Positions 12,842-24,456 of a DNA stretch of 64,000 nt are shown here, in pieces. The stretch is taken from contig OX155895.1 in assembly GCA_944588485.1 (NCBI GenBank), forward strand, positions 33,341,471 through 33,405,470. The letters run 5' to 3'. A program made the translations under genes and the position numbers. The notes under the pieces are model-generated. The model made no database searches. It saw nothing but the letters and a program-made list of their open reading frames with translations, and was not told the DNA's origin. The first letter of the stretch is position 1. Every line of letters begins with the position of its first letter. This DNA comes from Phosphuga atrata (lineage: Eukaryota; Arthropoda; Insecta; Coleoptera; Silphidae).

Positions 12842-13876
12842 CTAGGGATCGTCGCACTCCTGTACGTCGCCAGTGTCGATCATTTTTTCAATTTCGGTTC
12901 GCAGAAATTCTCGCTTTTGTGGTGTCAGCCGGTACGGAGGCGCCGATATGGGGGTTGTTGGGGTGGTTTCGATTATGTGCACGGCGAACGGCGTCGGCGG
13001 TCCGTTGCCCTGGAATATGTCTTCATATTCGTCGAGAATGGTGTTGAACGTGGCGCGTTCTTCGGGGGTAAAGTCCGGGCCTTCCTGCGGCCGGAGATGT
13101 AGGGAGGCCGCGTCCAAGAAAGTAGGTTCATTCTCCATAATGTCGTCGAGGAATAAATGGGATGTGGCGGCGATAGCGTCGGTCCACATATATTCGGCGG
13201 CACTAGAGGCGAGAAATAGTTGCCAGTAGTTCCGTGTCGTCGGAGGGTCGTAGCCCCTTTCCATTTCCCTAGGGGCCCTGGCGACTTCGTTGTTGCTGTA
13301 ACTCTTGGTGGTCAGGGATGCAGTGCCCAACTCTCGGGAACGGTTTACGATTTCCTGTACCCCATCCTTGGCCGTAAATGAGAAAGAGAGATCCGGTTGA
13401 TCTCGGAAGTGGTACTTCCGTCCGGCCAGGTCTAATAGGATGTCCTCGGTGAAGTCGGCCCCTAATAGAGTTTTTGAGGCAGGGTTCGCTGACAGGCAGA
13501 CGAAGGTAGTGGTGATGCGGCGGTTGTGGAGCAACACGGTGGTAGTCACTGTTGGGGCGCGCACCGTTTTGTTGCTTCCATCCGCGAGTGTGGCGTCCAC
13601 AATTTCCTGGTTTATCACATGTTTTGTGTGTCTGAGTCGTTCAAATAAACTGTCTCTGGCGACGCTTGCGCCGGCAGCGGTGTCGAGGAAGGCGGTTCCC
13701 TGAATTCCCGCCATTTCCGTGGTGACAGCGGGACGAGGTCTTGGGCGCAGCTTAGGGGTGATGTCCACCGAAAAAAACCCTACGGTAGAGGCTCTGGGGT
13801 CACTGGTACCGGGAGTGCTATTGCATTTGGGGCAATTTTGTCGGAACACTCCAGGTGTATTGCATCCATAGCTACA
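12842..13876 (-). pseudogene. Zinc knuckle, protease and start of RT (Pol, truncated)
   Basis: An open frame ending at a TAG at 12844-12842. It covers 335 codons counted from a GTG at 13849, but is open further upstream. It starts with a cysteine cluster CSYGC-X9-CPKC (13876-13823), a variant Gag zinc knuckle for RNA binding. Next comes a retropepsin-type protease with FLDTAAGASVA (catalytic Asp at about residue 56) and TLLGADF (about 127-133). A linker then leads to YRLTPQKREFLRTEIEKMID, the conserved lead-in to gypsy RT. The active site reads DTA rather than the common DTG. Similar DTA forms exist in insect elements of this kind as far as I recall, so I do not count it as a lesion. The premature stop in RT and the downstream deletion mark it as a pseudogene. 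Confidence 0.88.
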
Positions 13877-13879
13877 AAT

Positions 13880-14611
13880 ATCGTTTATTCCTCTCCCGTT
13901 TTCTTGGATTCGGCTCGTTGGGTGGGGCGGCTCGTTTTTTTTTTCTCGGCATTCGGCATTTCAAGGTTTCGGCAGTAGTCGCAGCGGGATCTCGTTTTTT
14001 GTCGGTACCTTCGGTTTTCACCTGCGTCGTTTCTTTCCATGCCAATTTTTCCATGGTGACCTCCTCAGGCCGTTCTTCGTTAGCCAACTTTCGAAATTAT
14101 CGATATCTTCCCGTTGCAGGCAATCTCTCGTTGTCGGTCTAAGAAGTCCAAACATTATATGGAGTGGCCATTTAACTTCAAGTTTGTCGGTCAGCCTGGC
14201 GAATAGGTCCCTCTGAATTGTGACATATTTGTCGATTGGCATGGTTTATGCTTGGGGGTTCGTGACGATTTCTTGGAAAATCCGGTAGGTTGGTTTCGCT
14301 GGGGCGTATTTTCTTATTAGGTTTATAGCTTCTTCCCAAGTCGCTGCTTGGTGCTTTATCCCATTCCACCATTGGTTGGCTTCTCCGACTAGTATGAGCG
14401 GGAGTCCGACAAGAGCATTCTCGTCCGTGTTGTTCTCTACTGTTTTGAAGATGGTGGTCGTCGTGATAGATTCTTCTACTTTATCGGCAGACCTAGTGCC
14501 CTCAAGTCGGGTGGTACAGTGAGTAAAATTTTTGTTATTTTCCGTTGGCGGACGTTCGTAATTCCGCAGGAGTGCCTGGAATTGCTCCGCTGTGAGTTGT
14601 GCTGCGGCCAT
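13880..14611 (-). pseudogene. Gag (capsid) remnant
   Basis: Gag forms the retrotransposon particle. A 121-codon frame starts at an ATG at 14611 and holds the capsid landmarks ALVGLPLILVGEANQWW (about residues 66-82), TWEEAINLIRK and AKPTYRIFQEI, typical of the retrotransposon Gag family in insects, the family from which Arc-like genes come. The frame closes at 14246. The capsid continues in a shifted frame at 14242-14018, with HIMFGLLRPTTRD, and a basic tail with RKKKRAAPP appears in a third frame (14087-13872) before the zinc knuckle. At least two frameshifts therefore break it. The start ATG lies 45 bp inside the primer site, as expected for a first ORF. Confidence 0.85.
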
Positions 14612-14655
14612 ATTTTGTAGTCGAGGGCTTCTTCTCGGCTGCGTGGTTATATTCT

Positions 14656-14675
14656 GGCCGCACGTTTGGGCGCCA
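14656..14675 (-). other. Primer-binding site, tRNA-Lys type
   Basis: Two bases inside the 5' LTR the minus strand reads TGGCGCCCAAACGTG followed by CGGCC. Established knowledge: the 3' end of insect tRNA-Lys(CUU), including CCA, has the complement TGGCGCCCAACGTGGGGC. The match is near perfect apart from one inserted A and one G/C change. This fixes which LTR is 5' and the orientation of the element. Confidence 0.8.
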
Positions 14676-14747
14676 GTTGTAACGTCAGGACGTAGAGGTT
14701 CGGGTTCGGAAATACAAACGCAAAGGTGATGAATTTACAAACAACGA

Positions 14748-14753
14748 TTTATT
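14748..14753 (-). other. Polyadenylation signal in the LTR
   Basis: AATAAA on the minus strand, about 140 bp downstream of the TATA-like box and conserved in the other LTR at 11362-11367, where it would act in the 3' LTR. Confidence 0.5.
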
Positions 14754-14888
14754 AGCATTCACAGTTACTTTTATAATGTGAGGATCTACCAAGGTCTAAT
14801 AAGTAAAGCCAGGGTAGTCAAGTTCTAGTTAGGTGTTACTGCGAGCAAGCGCCTAGACGAACTCTCCTCCTTTGTACGATGTAGCGGA

Positions 14889-14896
14889 TTATATAC
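14889..14896 (-). promoter_or_regulatory. TATA-like box in the 5' LTR
   Basis: The minus strand reads TATATAAT, conserved in position with TATATAAA in the other LTR. It is the likely core promoter of the retrotransposon. Assignment rests on position and sequence only. Confidence 0.5.
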
Positions 14897-15050
14897 CGTA
14901 GGATTATTTACACAACGGCCGATTACAGCCAGGGTGGTGGAACTCGAGAGGGGGTGGACTAATAGGGTGCGAACCGGGACACTGTTGCTGCGCGACGGAC
15001 AGCGTTCCGAGAGGGTACTCGCGGGGCACTCTGGTACTATTTCCGCTACA

Positions 15051-15235
15051 AATTAAATTAAATTATTTTTAAATAAAATAAAATAAATTTTTTTTTAAAT
15101 CAAATTAAATAAAATTAATTTTAAATTTAATTAAATTAAATTATTTTTAAATTAAATTGAATTACTTTTAAATCAAATTAAAATAAATTATTTTTAAATT
15201 GAATTAAATTATTTTTAAATTAAATTAAATTATGT
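15051..15235 (+). repeat. Short AT satellite stretch (plus orientation)
   Basis: The plus-strand array resumes after the retrotransposon and runs for about 185 bp up to the unidentified island. Confidence 0.85.
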
Positions 15236-15635
15236 GTAAAAAGTCCATAACACCAAGTTTCAATAGACCCGTGTAAGTTTAACGTCTGGTAAACTTAGTC
15301 ATCTGGACGTTGGCAACATTGACTCGTAGAGGTGGCTGAGACAAACACACTAAAAACAGCTGCGACGTTTTCGCTTATAGGTTATGTGCTCATGTGTAAA
15401 ACTGTAAATATACACAGAACGAAATACCGACAATTGTGTTGATTCATGTACGGTATTAGGATTAATATCATGCTAATGTTTACATATTGTTATGTCATTT
15501 GTTTATTTATTGTTAGTTAATTACACTAATTTCTTGCTGCAACTAAACTACAACTTTAATTTAAAATGTCGAGTTATTTCTCTAACCCTCCTCGATAGTA
15601 TTAAGTCTCTGATTTGTAGTCGTATTATCCATAGT
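15236..15635. other. Unidentified non-satellite island at a satellite strand switch
   Basis: About 400 bp of mixed-composition sequence (starting near GTGTAAAAAGTCCATAAC and ending near CGTATTATCCATAGT). No ORF of note, no clear terminal inverted repeat, no LTR signature and no similarity that I recognise to the other islands. The satellite reads plus on its left and minus on its right. It may be a transposon fragment or a piece of ordinary genomic DNA trapped at a rearrangement junction. I do not assign a function. Confidence 0.6.
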
Positions 15636-18600
15636 AAAAAAATAATTTAAATTAATTTCAAAATAATTTAATTCAATTTAAAATTAATTGAATTTAATTT
15701 AAAAATAATTTAACTTAATTTAAAAATATTTTAATTTATTGTAAAAATAAATAAATTTAATTAAAAAAAATGTAATAATTATTTAATATAATTTAACAAT
15801 TATCAAATTTAATTAAAAAAAAAAAAAATTAATTAAATTTAAAAATAATTTTATTTAATTTAAAAATAATTTAATTTAATTTTAATATAATTTAATTTTA
15901 TTTAAAAATAATTTTATTTTACTTGATTTGAAAATAATTTAATTTGTTTTAAAAATAATTTAATTTAATTTAAAAATAATTTAATTTATTTTAAAAATAA
16001 TTTTATTTAATTAAATTTAAAAAAAAATAATTTAATTAAAAAATAATCTAATTTAATTAAAAATAATCTATTTTAAGTTAATTTAATTTTTAAAATATTT
16101 TAATTTATTTTATTTCAATAATTATTCTATTCAATTTGAAAATAGTTTAGATTATTTTAAAGATAATTTAATTTAAAAATAATTTAATTTTATTATAAAT
16201 AATTTAATTAAATTAAAAAAAAATGAATTTACTTTGATTTAAAAATAATTTAATTTAATTTAAAACTAATTCAGTTTAATTTAAAAATAATTTAATTTAA
16301 AAATAATTTTATTTAATTTAAGTTAAAAATAATTTAATTTAATTTTAATATAATTTAATTTAATTTAATTTGAAAATAATTTATTTTAATTTAAAAATGA
16401 TTAAATTTACTTTAAAAATAGTTTGATTTAATTAAAAAATAATTTCATTTAATTTAAGAATAATTTAATTTAATTCAAAAATAATTTAATTTAATTTGAA
16501 AATAATTTTAATTAATTAAATTTAAAACTAATTTGTTTCCAAAATAATTCAATTTTATTTAAAAATTATTTAATTTATTTTAAACATAATTTAATTTAAA
16601 AATATTTTAATTTAATTAAATTTAAAATAAAATAATTTGATTTAATTTTAAATAAATTTAATTTAATTTAAAAGTAATTTAGTTTAATTTGAAAATAATT
16701 TGATTTGATTTAAAAAATAATTTAATTTAATTTAGAGTAATTTAATTTGATTTAAAAAAAAATTATTTAATTTAAAAACAATTTAAATATAATTTAATTC
16801 AAATTAAAAATAATTTAATTTGAAAACAATTTAATTTAAAAATAATTTAATTTAATTTAAAAATAATTGTTTAATTTAAAAATAACTTAATTTAAAATTA
16901 ATTTTATTTAAAATTAATTTGATTATATTAATTTAAAAAATAATAATTTAATTTGATATAAAAATAATTTAATTAAATTTAGAAATAATTTTTTTAATTT
17001 AAAAGAAATTTAACTTAATATAGAAATAATTTAATTTTATTTAAAAATAATTTAATTTAATTAAATTTAAAACAATTTGATTTAATTTAAAAATAATTTA
17101 AGTTAATATAGAAATAATTTAATTTTATTTAAAAATAAAATAATTTAATTTAATTTAAAAACAATTTAATTTAATTTAAAGATAATTTAAGTTAATTTAA
17201 AAATTATTTAATTTAAATTAATTTAATATCGATATAATTTTAATTTCAAAATAATTTGGTTTAATTAAATTTAAAAATGATTTGTTTTTAATTTAAAAAT
17301 ATATATATTTTTTTTCAAAAATAATTAAATTTAATTAAAAAATAATTTAGTTTAATTAAATTTAGAAATAATTTAATTTAATTTGATTTATAAATAATTA
17401 AAAAAAAATATTTTATTTTAATTTAAAAATAATTTAATTAATTTTAAAAACAATTTAATTTTATTTAATTTGTTTTAAAAATATTTTAATTTAATTTTAG
17501 GAAAATTTTATTTAATTTAAAAATAAATAAATTTAATTTAACAATAATCTAATTTAAGTTAAAAATAATTTAATTTATTTCAAAAATAATTCAATTTTAT
17601 TAAAAAAAAATCAATTTAAAAATAGTTTGTTACATTTGAATTAATTTATAAATAATTTAATTTTATTTAGAGTAATTTAATTTGATTTAAAAAAAATTAT
17701 TTAATTTAAAAACAATTTAAATATAATTTAATTCAAATTAAAAATAATTTAATTTGAAAACAATTTAATTTAAAAATAATTTAATTTAATTTAAAAATAA
17801 TTGTTTAATTTAAAAATAACTTAATTTAAAATTAATTTTATTTAAAATTAATTTAATTATATTAATTTAAAAAATAATAATTTAATTTGATATAAAAATA
17901 ATTTAATTAAATTTAGAAATAATTTAATTTAATTTAAAAATAATTTAACTTAATATAGAAATAATTTAATTTTATTTAAAAATAATTTGATTTAATTAAA
18001 TTTAAAACAATTTGATTTAATTTAAAAATAATTTAAGTTAATATAGGAATGATTTAATTTTATTTAAAAATAAAATAATTTAATTTAATTTAAAAACAAT
18101 TTAATTTAATTTAAAGATAATTTAAGTTAATTTAAAAATTATTTAATTTAAATTAATTTAATATCGATATAATTTTAATTTCAAAATAATTTGGTTTAAT
18201 TAAATTTAAAAATGATTTGTTTTAAATTTAAAAATATATATATTTTTTTTCAAAAATAATTAAATTTAATTAAAAAATAATTTAGTTTAATTAAATTTAG
18301 AAATAATTTAATTTAATTTGATTTAAAAATAATTCAAAACAAATAATTTATTTTAATTTAAAAATAATTTAATTAATTTTAAAAACAATTTAATTTTATT
18401 TAATTTGTGTTAAAAATATTTTAATTTAATTTTAGGAAAATTTTATTTAATTTAAAAATAATTACATTTTATTTAATAACAATCTAATTTAAGTTGAAAA
18501 TAATTTAATTTATTTAAAAAATAATTCAATTTTATTAAAAAAAAAATCAATTTAAAAATAGTTTAATTTACTTTTGAATTAATTTATAAATAATTTAATT

Positions 18601-20165
18601 TATTTAAAATTAATTTAATTTTATTTAAAAACAATTTATTTAAATTTGATAATAATTAAATTTTATTTAAAAATAATTTAATTTAATTTAAGTTAATTTA
18701 AAAATTATTTAATTTAAATTAATTTAATATCGAAATAATTTTAATGTCAAAATAATTTGGTTTAATTAAATTTAAAAATGATTTTTTTTAATTTAAAAAT
18801 ATATATATTTTTTTAAATAATTCAATTTAATTAAAAAATAATTTAATTTAATTAAATTTAAAAATAATTTAATTTAGTTTGATTTAAAAATAATTTAAAT
18901 TAAAAAAAAAATAATTTATTTTAATTTAAAAATAATTAAATTTAAAAACAATTTAATTTTATTTAATTTGTTTTAAAAATATTTTAATTTAATATATGGA
19001 AAATTTTATTTAATTTAAAAATAATTTAATTTAATTTAACAATAATCTAATTTAAGTTAATAATAATTTAATTTATTTTAAAAATAATTCAATTTTATTA
19101 AAAAAAAAAAATCAAGTTATTTTTTAAATAGTAATTTACTTTTGAATTAATTTATAAATAATTTTATTTCAAATTAATTTAATTTTATTTAAAAAAAAAT
19201 TAATTTAATTTGAAAATAATATAATTTAATTTAATAATAATTTTATTTTATTTAAAAATAATTTAATTTTATCTAATGTAAAAATAATTTAATTTATTAT
19301 AAAAATAATTTAATTTTAAAATAATTTTATTTTATTTAAAAATAATTTATTTTTATTTCAAATTAATTTAATTTGATTTAAAAATAATTTAATTTAATTT
19401 AAAAATTATTTAATTTAATTTTTAAACAATTTAATTTAATTTGAAAATAATTTAATTCAATTTAAAAATAATTTAATTTAACTTGTTTTAATTTAAAAGA
19501 AACAATTTAATTTAAAACTAATTAAATTTAAATTAAAACAATTTAATTTGAAAAAAAATTAATTTAATTTGATTTAAAAATAATTTAATTTAATTTAAAA
19601 ATAATTTAAGTTAATTTAAAAATAATTTAATTTAATTTAAAAAGAATTTAATTTAATTAAATTTTGAACTTAATTTAATGGAATTTGGAAATAATTTAAT
19701 TCAATTTAAAAAAAGTTTAATTCTTTTTAAAATAATTTAATTTGATTTAAAAATAATTTGGTTTAATTTAATTTAATTAAAAATAATTTAATTTGATTTA
19801 AAAATAATTCAATTGAAAAATAATTTAATTTAATTTAAAAACAATTTAATTTAATTTGAAAATAATTTAAATCAATTTAAAAATAATTTAATTTAACTTA
19901 AATACAATTTAATTTAAAAATAATTTAATTTAATTTAGTTAAAAAACAAATTAATTTAATTTCATCAATAATAAAATAAATTATTTTCATTTAAAAATAA
20001 TTTAATTTAATTTTAAAAGAATTTTATTTTATTTTATAATAATAATATAATAAAATATAATTTAAAAAGTTTAATTTAACTTAAAAATAATTTAATTTGA
20101 TTTAAAACTAATTTAATTTAATTTAAAAATAATTTAATTTACTTTAAAAATATTTGTTTATAAAT
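15636..20165 (-). repeat. AT satellite block C (minus orientation)
   Basis: Minus-oriented array of the same monomer family, quite diverged, with many A-run variants. It contains the 0.94-kb tandem repeat listed separately. The strand changes back within about 20150-20185, in a short TATATTATATATAGTAT-like stretch. No genes are seen. Confidence 0.88.
16731..19165 (-). repeat. ~935-bp higher-order tandem repeat (2 full + 1 partial copy)
   Basis: The marker TTTAGAGTAATTTAATTTG starts at 16731 and again at 17666 (offset 935). A second marker containing TTTAATATCGATATAATTTT follows each copy at matching distance: its GTTAATTT lead is at 17191 and 18126. A third, partial copy has the lead at about 18692, with ATATCGAAATAA instead, and ends near 19165 with the TTTTGAATTAATTTATAAAT landmark that also ends copies 1 and 2. 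Confidence 0.75.
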
Positions 20166-20624
20166 TATATTATATATAGTATTTTTAAATTATTTCAAAT
20201 TATTTTGAAATTAAATATTATTGAAATATTTTTAAATAAAATTAAAATATTTTTAAATTAAATTGAACTATTTTTGAATTAAAATAAATTAAAGCATTTT
20301 TGAATTTAATTAAATTATTTTTATATTAAATTAAATTAAATTATTTTTAAATTAAATTTGTTATTTTTAAATTAAATTAAATTATTTTTAAATTTATTTA
20401 AATTAATTTACTTTTAAATTAAATTTGATTATTTTTACATTAAATTAAATTATTTTTAAATCATATGAAATTAAATTATTTTTAAATTTTATTAAATTTA
20501 ATTATTTTTAAATTAAATTAAATTAATTTTAAATTAAATTATTTTTAAATTAAATTAAATTATTTTTAAATTAAATTAAATTACTTTTAAATTAAATTAA
20601 ATTTTATTAATTCAATTAAATTAA

Positions 20625-21450
20625 ATTATTTTTAAAATTAATTAAATTAAATTATTTGTAAATTAAATTAAATTATTTTTAAATTAAACGTAATTATTTT
20701 TAATGTAAATTAAATTATTTTTAAATTAAATTAAATTATTTTTAAATTAGATTAAATTAAATTTTTTTAAAAATAAATTAAATTTTTTTTTAAATTATGT
20801 CAAATTATTTTTAAATTAAATTAAATTGTTTTTAAATTGAATTAAATTATTTTTAAATTAAATATAATTATTTTTAAATTAAATTAATTTATTTTTAAAT
20901 TAAATTAAATTAATTTATTTTTAAATCAATTTAAATTATTTTTAAAATTAATTAAATTAAATTATTTGTAAATTAAATTAAATTATTTTTAAATTAAACG
21001 AAATTATTTTTAAAGTAAATTAAATTCTTTTTAAATTCATTTTTTATTAAATTAAAATAAATTATTTTTAAATTAAATTTAATTATTTTTAATTTAAATT
21101 AAAATATTTTAAAATCAAATTAAATTATTTTTAAAATTAATTTAATTAAATTATTTGTAAATTAAATTAAATTATTTTTAAATTAAACGTAATTATTTTT
21201 AATGTAAATTAAATTATTTTTAAATTAAATTAAATTATTTTTAAATTAGATTAAATTAAATTTTTTTAAAAATAAATTAAATTTTTTTTTAAATTATGTC
21301 AAATTATTTTTAAATTAAATTAAATTGTTTTTAAATTGAATTAAATTATTTTTAAATTAAATATAATTATTTTTAAATTAAATTAATTTATTTTTAAATT
21401 AAATTAAATTAATTTATTTTTAAATCAAATTAAATTATTTTTAAAATTAA
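20625..21450 (+). repeat. ~499-bp tandem repeat within block D
   Basis: The rare variant AAATTAAACGTAATTATTTT ends its ACG at 20690 and again at 21189 (offset 499). It is followed both times by TTTTTAATGTAAATTAAA and later by TTTAAATTATGTCAAATTA. A partial intermediate copy with AAATTAAACGAAATTA ends its ACG at 21000 (offset 310 from the first). Confidence 0.7.
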
Positions 21451-24417
21451 TTCACAGAAATTGTTTTTAAACTACATTATTTTTTAATTAAATTAAATTA
21501 TTTTTAATTTAAATTAATTTATTTTTAAATTTAATTAAATTATTTTTAAATTAAATTAAAATATTTTTAGATTAAATTGTTTTTTAATTTAATTAATTAT
21601 TTTAAATTAAATCACATTATTTTTAAATTAAATTAAATTATTTTTAAATTAAATTCAACTATTTTTAAAATAAATGATGTTTTTAAATTAAATTAAATTG
21701 ATTTTAAATTTAATTAAATTAAATTACTTTTAAATTTAATTACATTATTTTTAAATTAAATTAAATCATTTTTCAATTAAATTAATCTATTTTTGAATTA
21801 AATAAATTAAAATATTTTTAAATTTAATTAAATTAAATTATTTTTAAATTTAATTAAATTATTTTTAAAATAAATTTAATTATTTTTAAATCAAATTAAA
21901 TTAAATTGTTTTTAAATTTATTTAAATTAAATTATTATTAAATTAAATTTATTATTTTTAAATCAAATTAAATTATTTTTAAATTTAATTAAATTAAATT
22001 ATTTTAAATTTTATTTGATTATTTTTAAATTTAATTAAATTATTTTCAAATCAAATTAAATTAAATTATTTTTTAATTTTATTAAATTAAGTTATTTTTA
22101 AATTAAATTAAATTATTTTTAAATTAATTTTTTTTTGAATTAAATTAAAATATTTTTGAATTAAATTAAATTACTTTTTAATTAAATTAAAATATTATTA
22201 AATAAAATTAAATTATTTTTAAATTCAATTAAATTAAAATATTTTTAAATTCAATTTTTATTAAATTAAAATAAATTATTTTTAAATTCAATTTTATCAT
22301 TTTTAAATTAAATTAAATTATCTTTAAATTAAATTAAATTTTTTTTTAATTAAATTAACTTATTTTTAAATCAAATAAAATAAAATTATTTTTAAATTAG
22401 ACAATTTTTAAATTTAATTAATTTAATTTAGTTTTAAATTGAATTAAATTATTTTTAAATTACATCAAATTATTTTTACATTAAATTAAATTATTTTTAA
22501 ATTATATTTAATTATTTTTAAATTAATTTAAATTATTTTTAAATCAAATTGAATTATTTTTAAAACAAATTGAATTATTTTGGAACTAAATTAAATTATT
22601 TTCTAATTAAACTAATCTAAATTTGTTTTAAATTAAATTATTTTTAATTTAAATTAAAATATTTTTTAATAAAATATATTTATTTTAAAATAAAATTAAA
22701 TTATTTTTTAATTAAATTATTTTTAAATTAAATTGTATAATTTTCAAATTTAATTAAATAAAATTGTTTTTATATTAAATTATATCATTTTTAAATTAAA
22801 TTGTTTTTAAATTAAATTAAATTATTTTTAAATTAAATCAAATTATTATTAAATTAAATTAAATTAGTTTTAAATTAAATTAAATTATTTTTTAATTAAA
22901 TTAAATTAAAGCATTTTTAAATTGAATTAAATTATTTTTAAATCAAATTAAATTAATTTATTTTTAAATTAAATTAAATTAAATTATTTTCATAATAAAT
23001 TAAATAGTTTTTAGATTAAATTAAATTATTTTTAAATTAAATTAAATTATTTATAAATTAAATTAAATTAAATTGATTTTAAAATAAATTAAATTATTTT
23101 CAAATTAAATTAAATTATTTTTAGATTTAATTAAATTAAAATGTTTTTAAATAAAAATTAAATTATTTTTAAATTAATTTAAATCATTTTTTAAATAAAA
23201 TAAAATAAAATTATTTTTAAATTAAATCAAATTCTTTTTAAATTAAATTATTTTTAAATTAAATTAAATTATTTTTAAATTAAATTAAATTATTTTTAAG
23301 TTTAATTAAAATAAATTATTTAAAAAAAAATTAAATTATTTATTTAATTTATTTTATTAAATTTAAATAAATTATATTTAAATTAAATTATTTAAAAAAA
23401 AAAAAATTAAATTAATTTTTTTTTAAATTAATTAATTAAAATTAAATTGTCTTTAAATTAAAATATTTTTAAATTAAATTATTTTTTTTTAAATTAAAGT
23501 AAATTATTTTTAAAATTAAAAAAAATTAAATTATCTTTAAATTAAAATTAAATTATTTTTAAAATAAATCAAATTATTTTTAAATTAAATTAAATTCTTT
23601 TGATATTAAATTAAATTAAATTATTTTTAAATAAAATTAAATTATTTGAAAAATTAAATTGAATTATTTTTTAATTAAATTATTTTTAGATTAAAATAAA
23701 TTATTTTCAAATTATATTAACTTAAATGAGATTATTTTCAAATAAAAATTCATTTTAAAATTTTTTTTTTTAAATTTAATTAAATCAAATTATTTTTAAA
23801 TTAAACTAAATTAAATAATGTTTAAAATAAATTCATTTTCAATTAATTTAAATTATTTTTAAATTAAATTAATTTATTTTTAGATTAAATTAAATTATTT
23901 TTAAAATTAAATTAAATTATTTTTAAATTAAATTAAATCATTTTTAAATTAAATGGAATTAATTTTGAATTAAATTGAATTACATTTTAAATTAAATTAA
24001 TAAATTATATTATTTTTAAATAAAATAAAATTATTTTGAAATTGAATTAAATTATTTTTAAATTAAATTACTTTTAAATTAAATGTAATTTATTTTGAAT
24101 TAAATTAAATTACAATAATGTATTAAATTAAATTGATAATTTAAATTAAATTATTTTTAAATTAAAGTAAATTATTTTTAACTAAAATAAAATTATTTTA
24201 AAATAATATTAAATTACTTTTAAGTTGAATTATATTATTTTTAAATTCAATTAAATAATTTTTAAATTAAAATAAGCTAATTTTTAAATAGATTGAGTTA
24301 AAATAAATTAAATCATTTTTAAAATTAATTATTTTTCAATTATTTTAAATTAGTTTTAAATTAAATTAAATTATTTTTAAATTAAAAAAAAATATTTAAA
24401 AAATTAAATTGAATTTA

Positions 24418-24456
24418 AAATGAGATGTCATGGTTTGAACCAATTTATTAATAGAA
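24418..24456. other. Tiny non-satellite patch
   Basis: About 35 bp (GAGATGTCATGGTTTGAACC and following) cannot be derived from the AT monomer. Too short to identify. It may be the stump of an excised or deleted transposon. Just to its right (24500-24550) the satellite shows a local back-to-back inversion. Confidence 0.4.

Larger units (their letters stand above)
11292..15050 (-). mobile_element. Ty3/gypsy LTR retrotransposon, internally deleted, dead
   Basis: A 3.76-kb element on the minus strand with two LTRs (TGTAAC...GCTACA on the plus strand), a tRNA-Lys-type primer site beside the 5' LTR (14678-15050), a polypurine tract beside the 3' LTR, and gene order Gag, zinc knuckle, protease, start of RT, RNase H, integrase. 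That order (integrase last) is the Ty3/gypsy order. Most of the reverse transcriptase and the front of the integrase are deleted, and stops and frameshifts break what remains. AATT borders both ends (11288-11291 and 15051-15054), compatible with a 4-bp target duplication, although the satellite is full of AATT. No envelope gene is seen. GC content is far above the surrounding satellite. Confidence 0.93.
14678..15050 (-). repeat. 5' LTR of the Ty3/gypsy element
   Basis: A 373-bp LTR, partner of the copy at 11292-11650. Transcription would run leftwards. It carries about 15 bp (CCTCCTTTGTACGAT region) absent from the other LTR. Both ends keep the TG...CA dinucleotides. Confidence 0.92.

Noticed and set aside
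12632..13703. Open reading frames on the plus strand at 12632-13102, 12873-13229 and 13440-13703
   Set aside because: They lie antisense to the minus-strand Pol remnant, have serine/arginine-rich or cysteine-poor low-information translations, and match no family. They are antisense shadows of the retrotransposon.
13855..14142. 95-codon plus-strand ORF at 13855-14142 as a membrane protein
   Set aside because: It is antisense to the Gag basic region and zinc knuckle. The hydrophobic look comes from the complement of lysine and glutamate codons.
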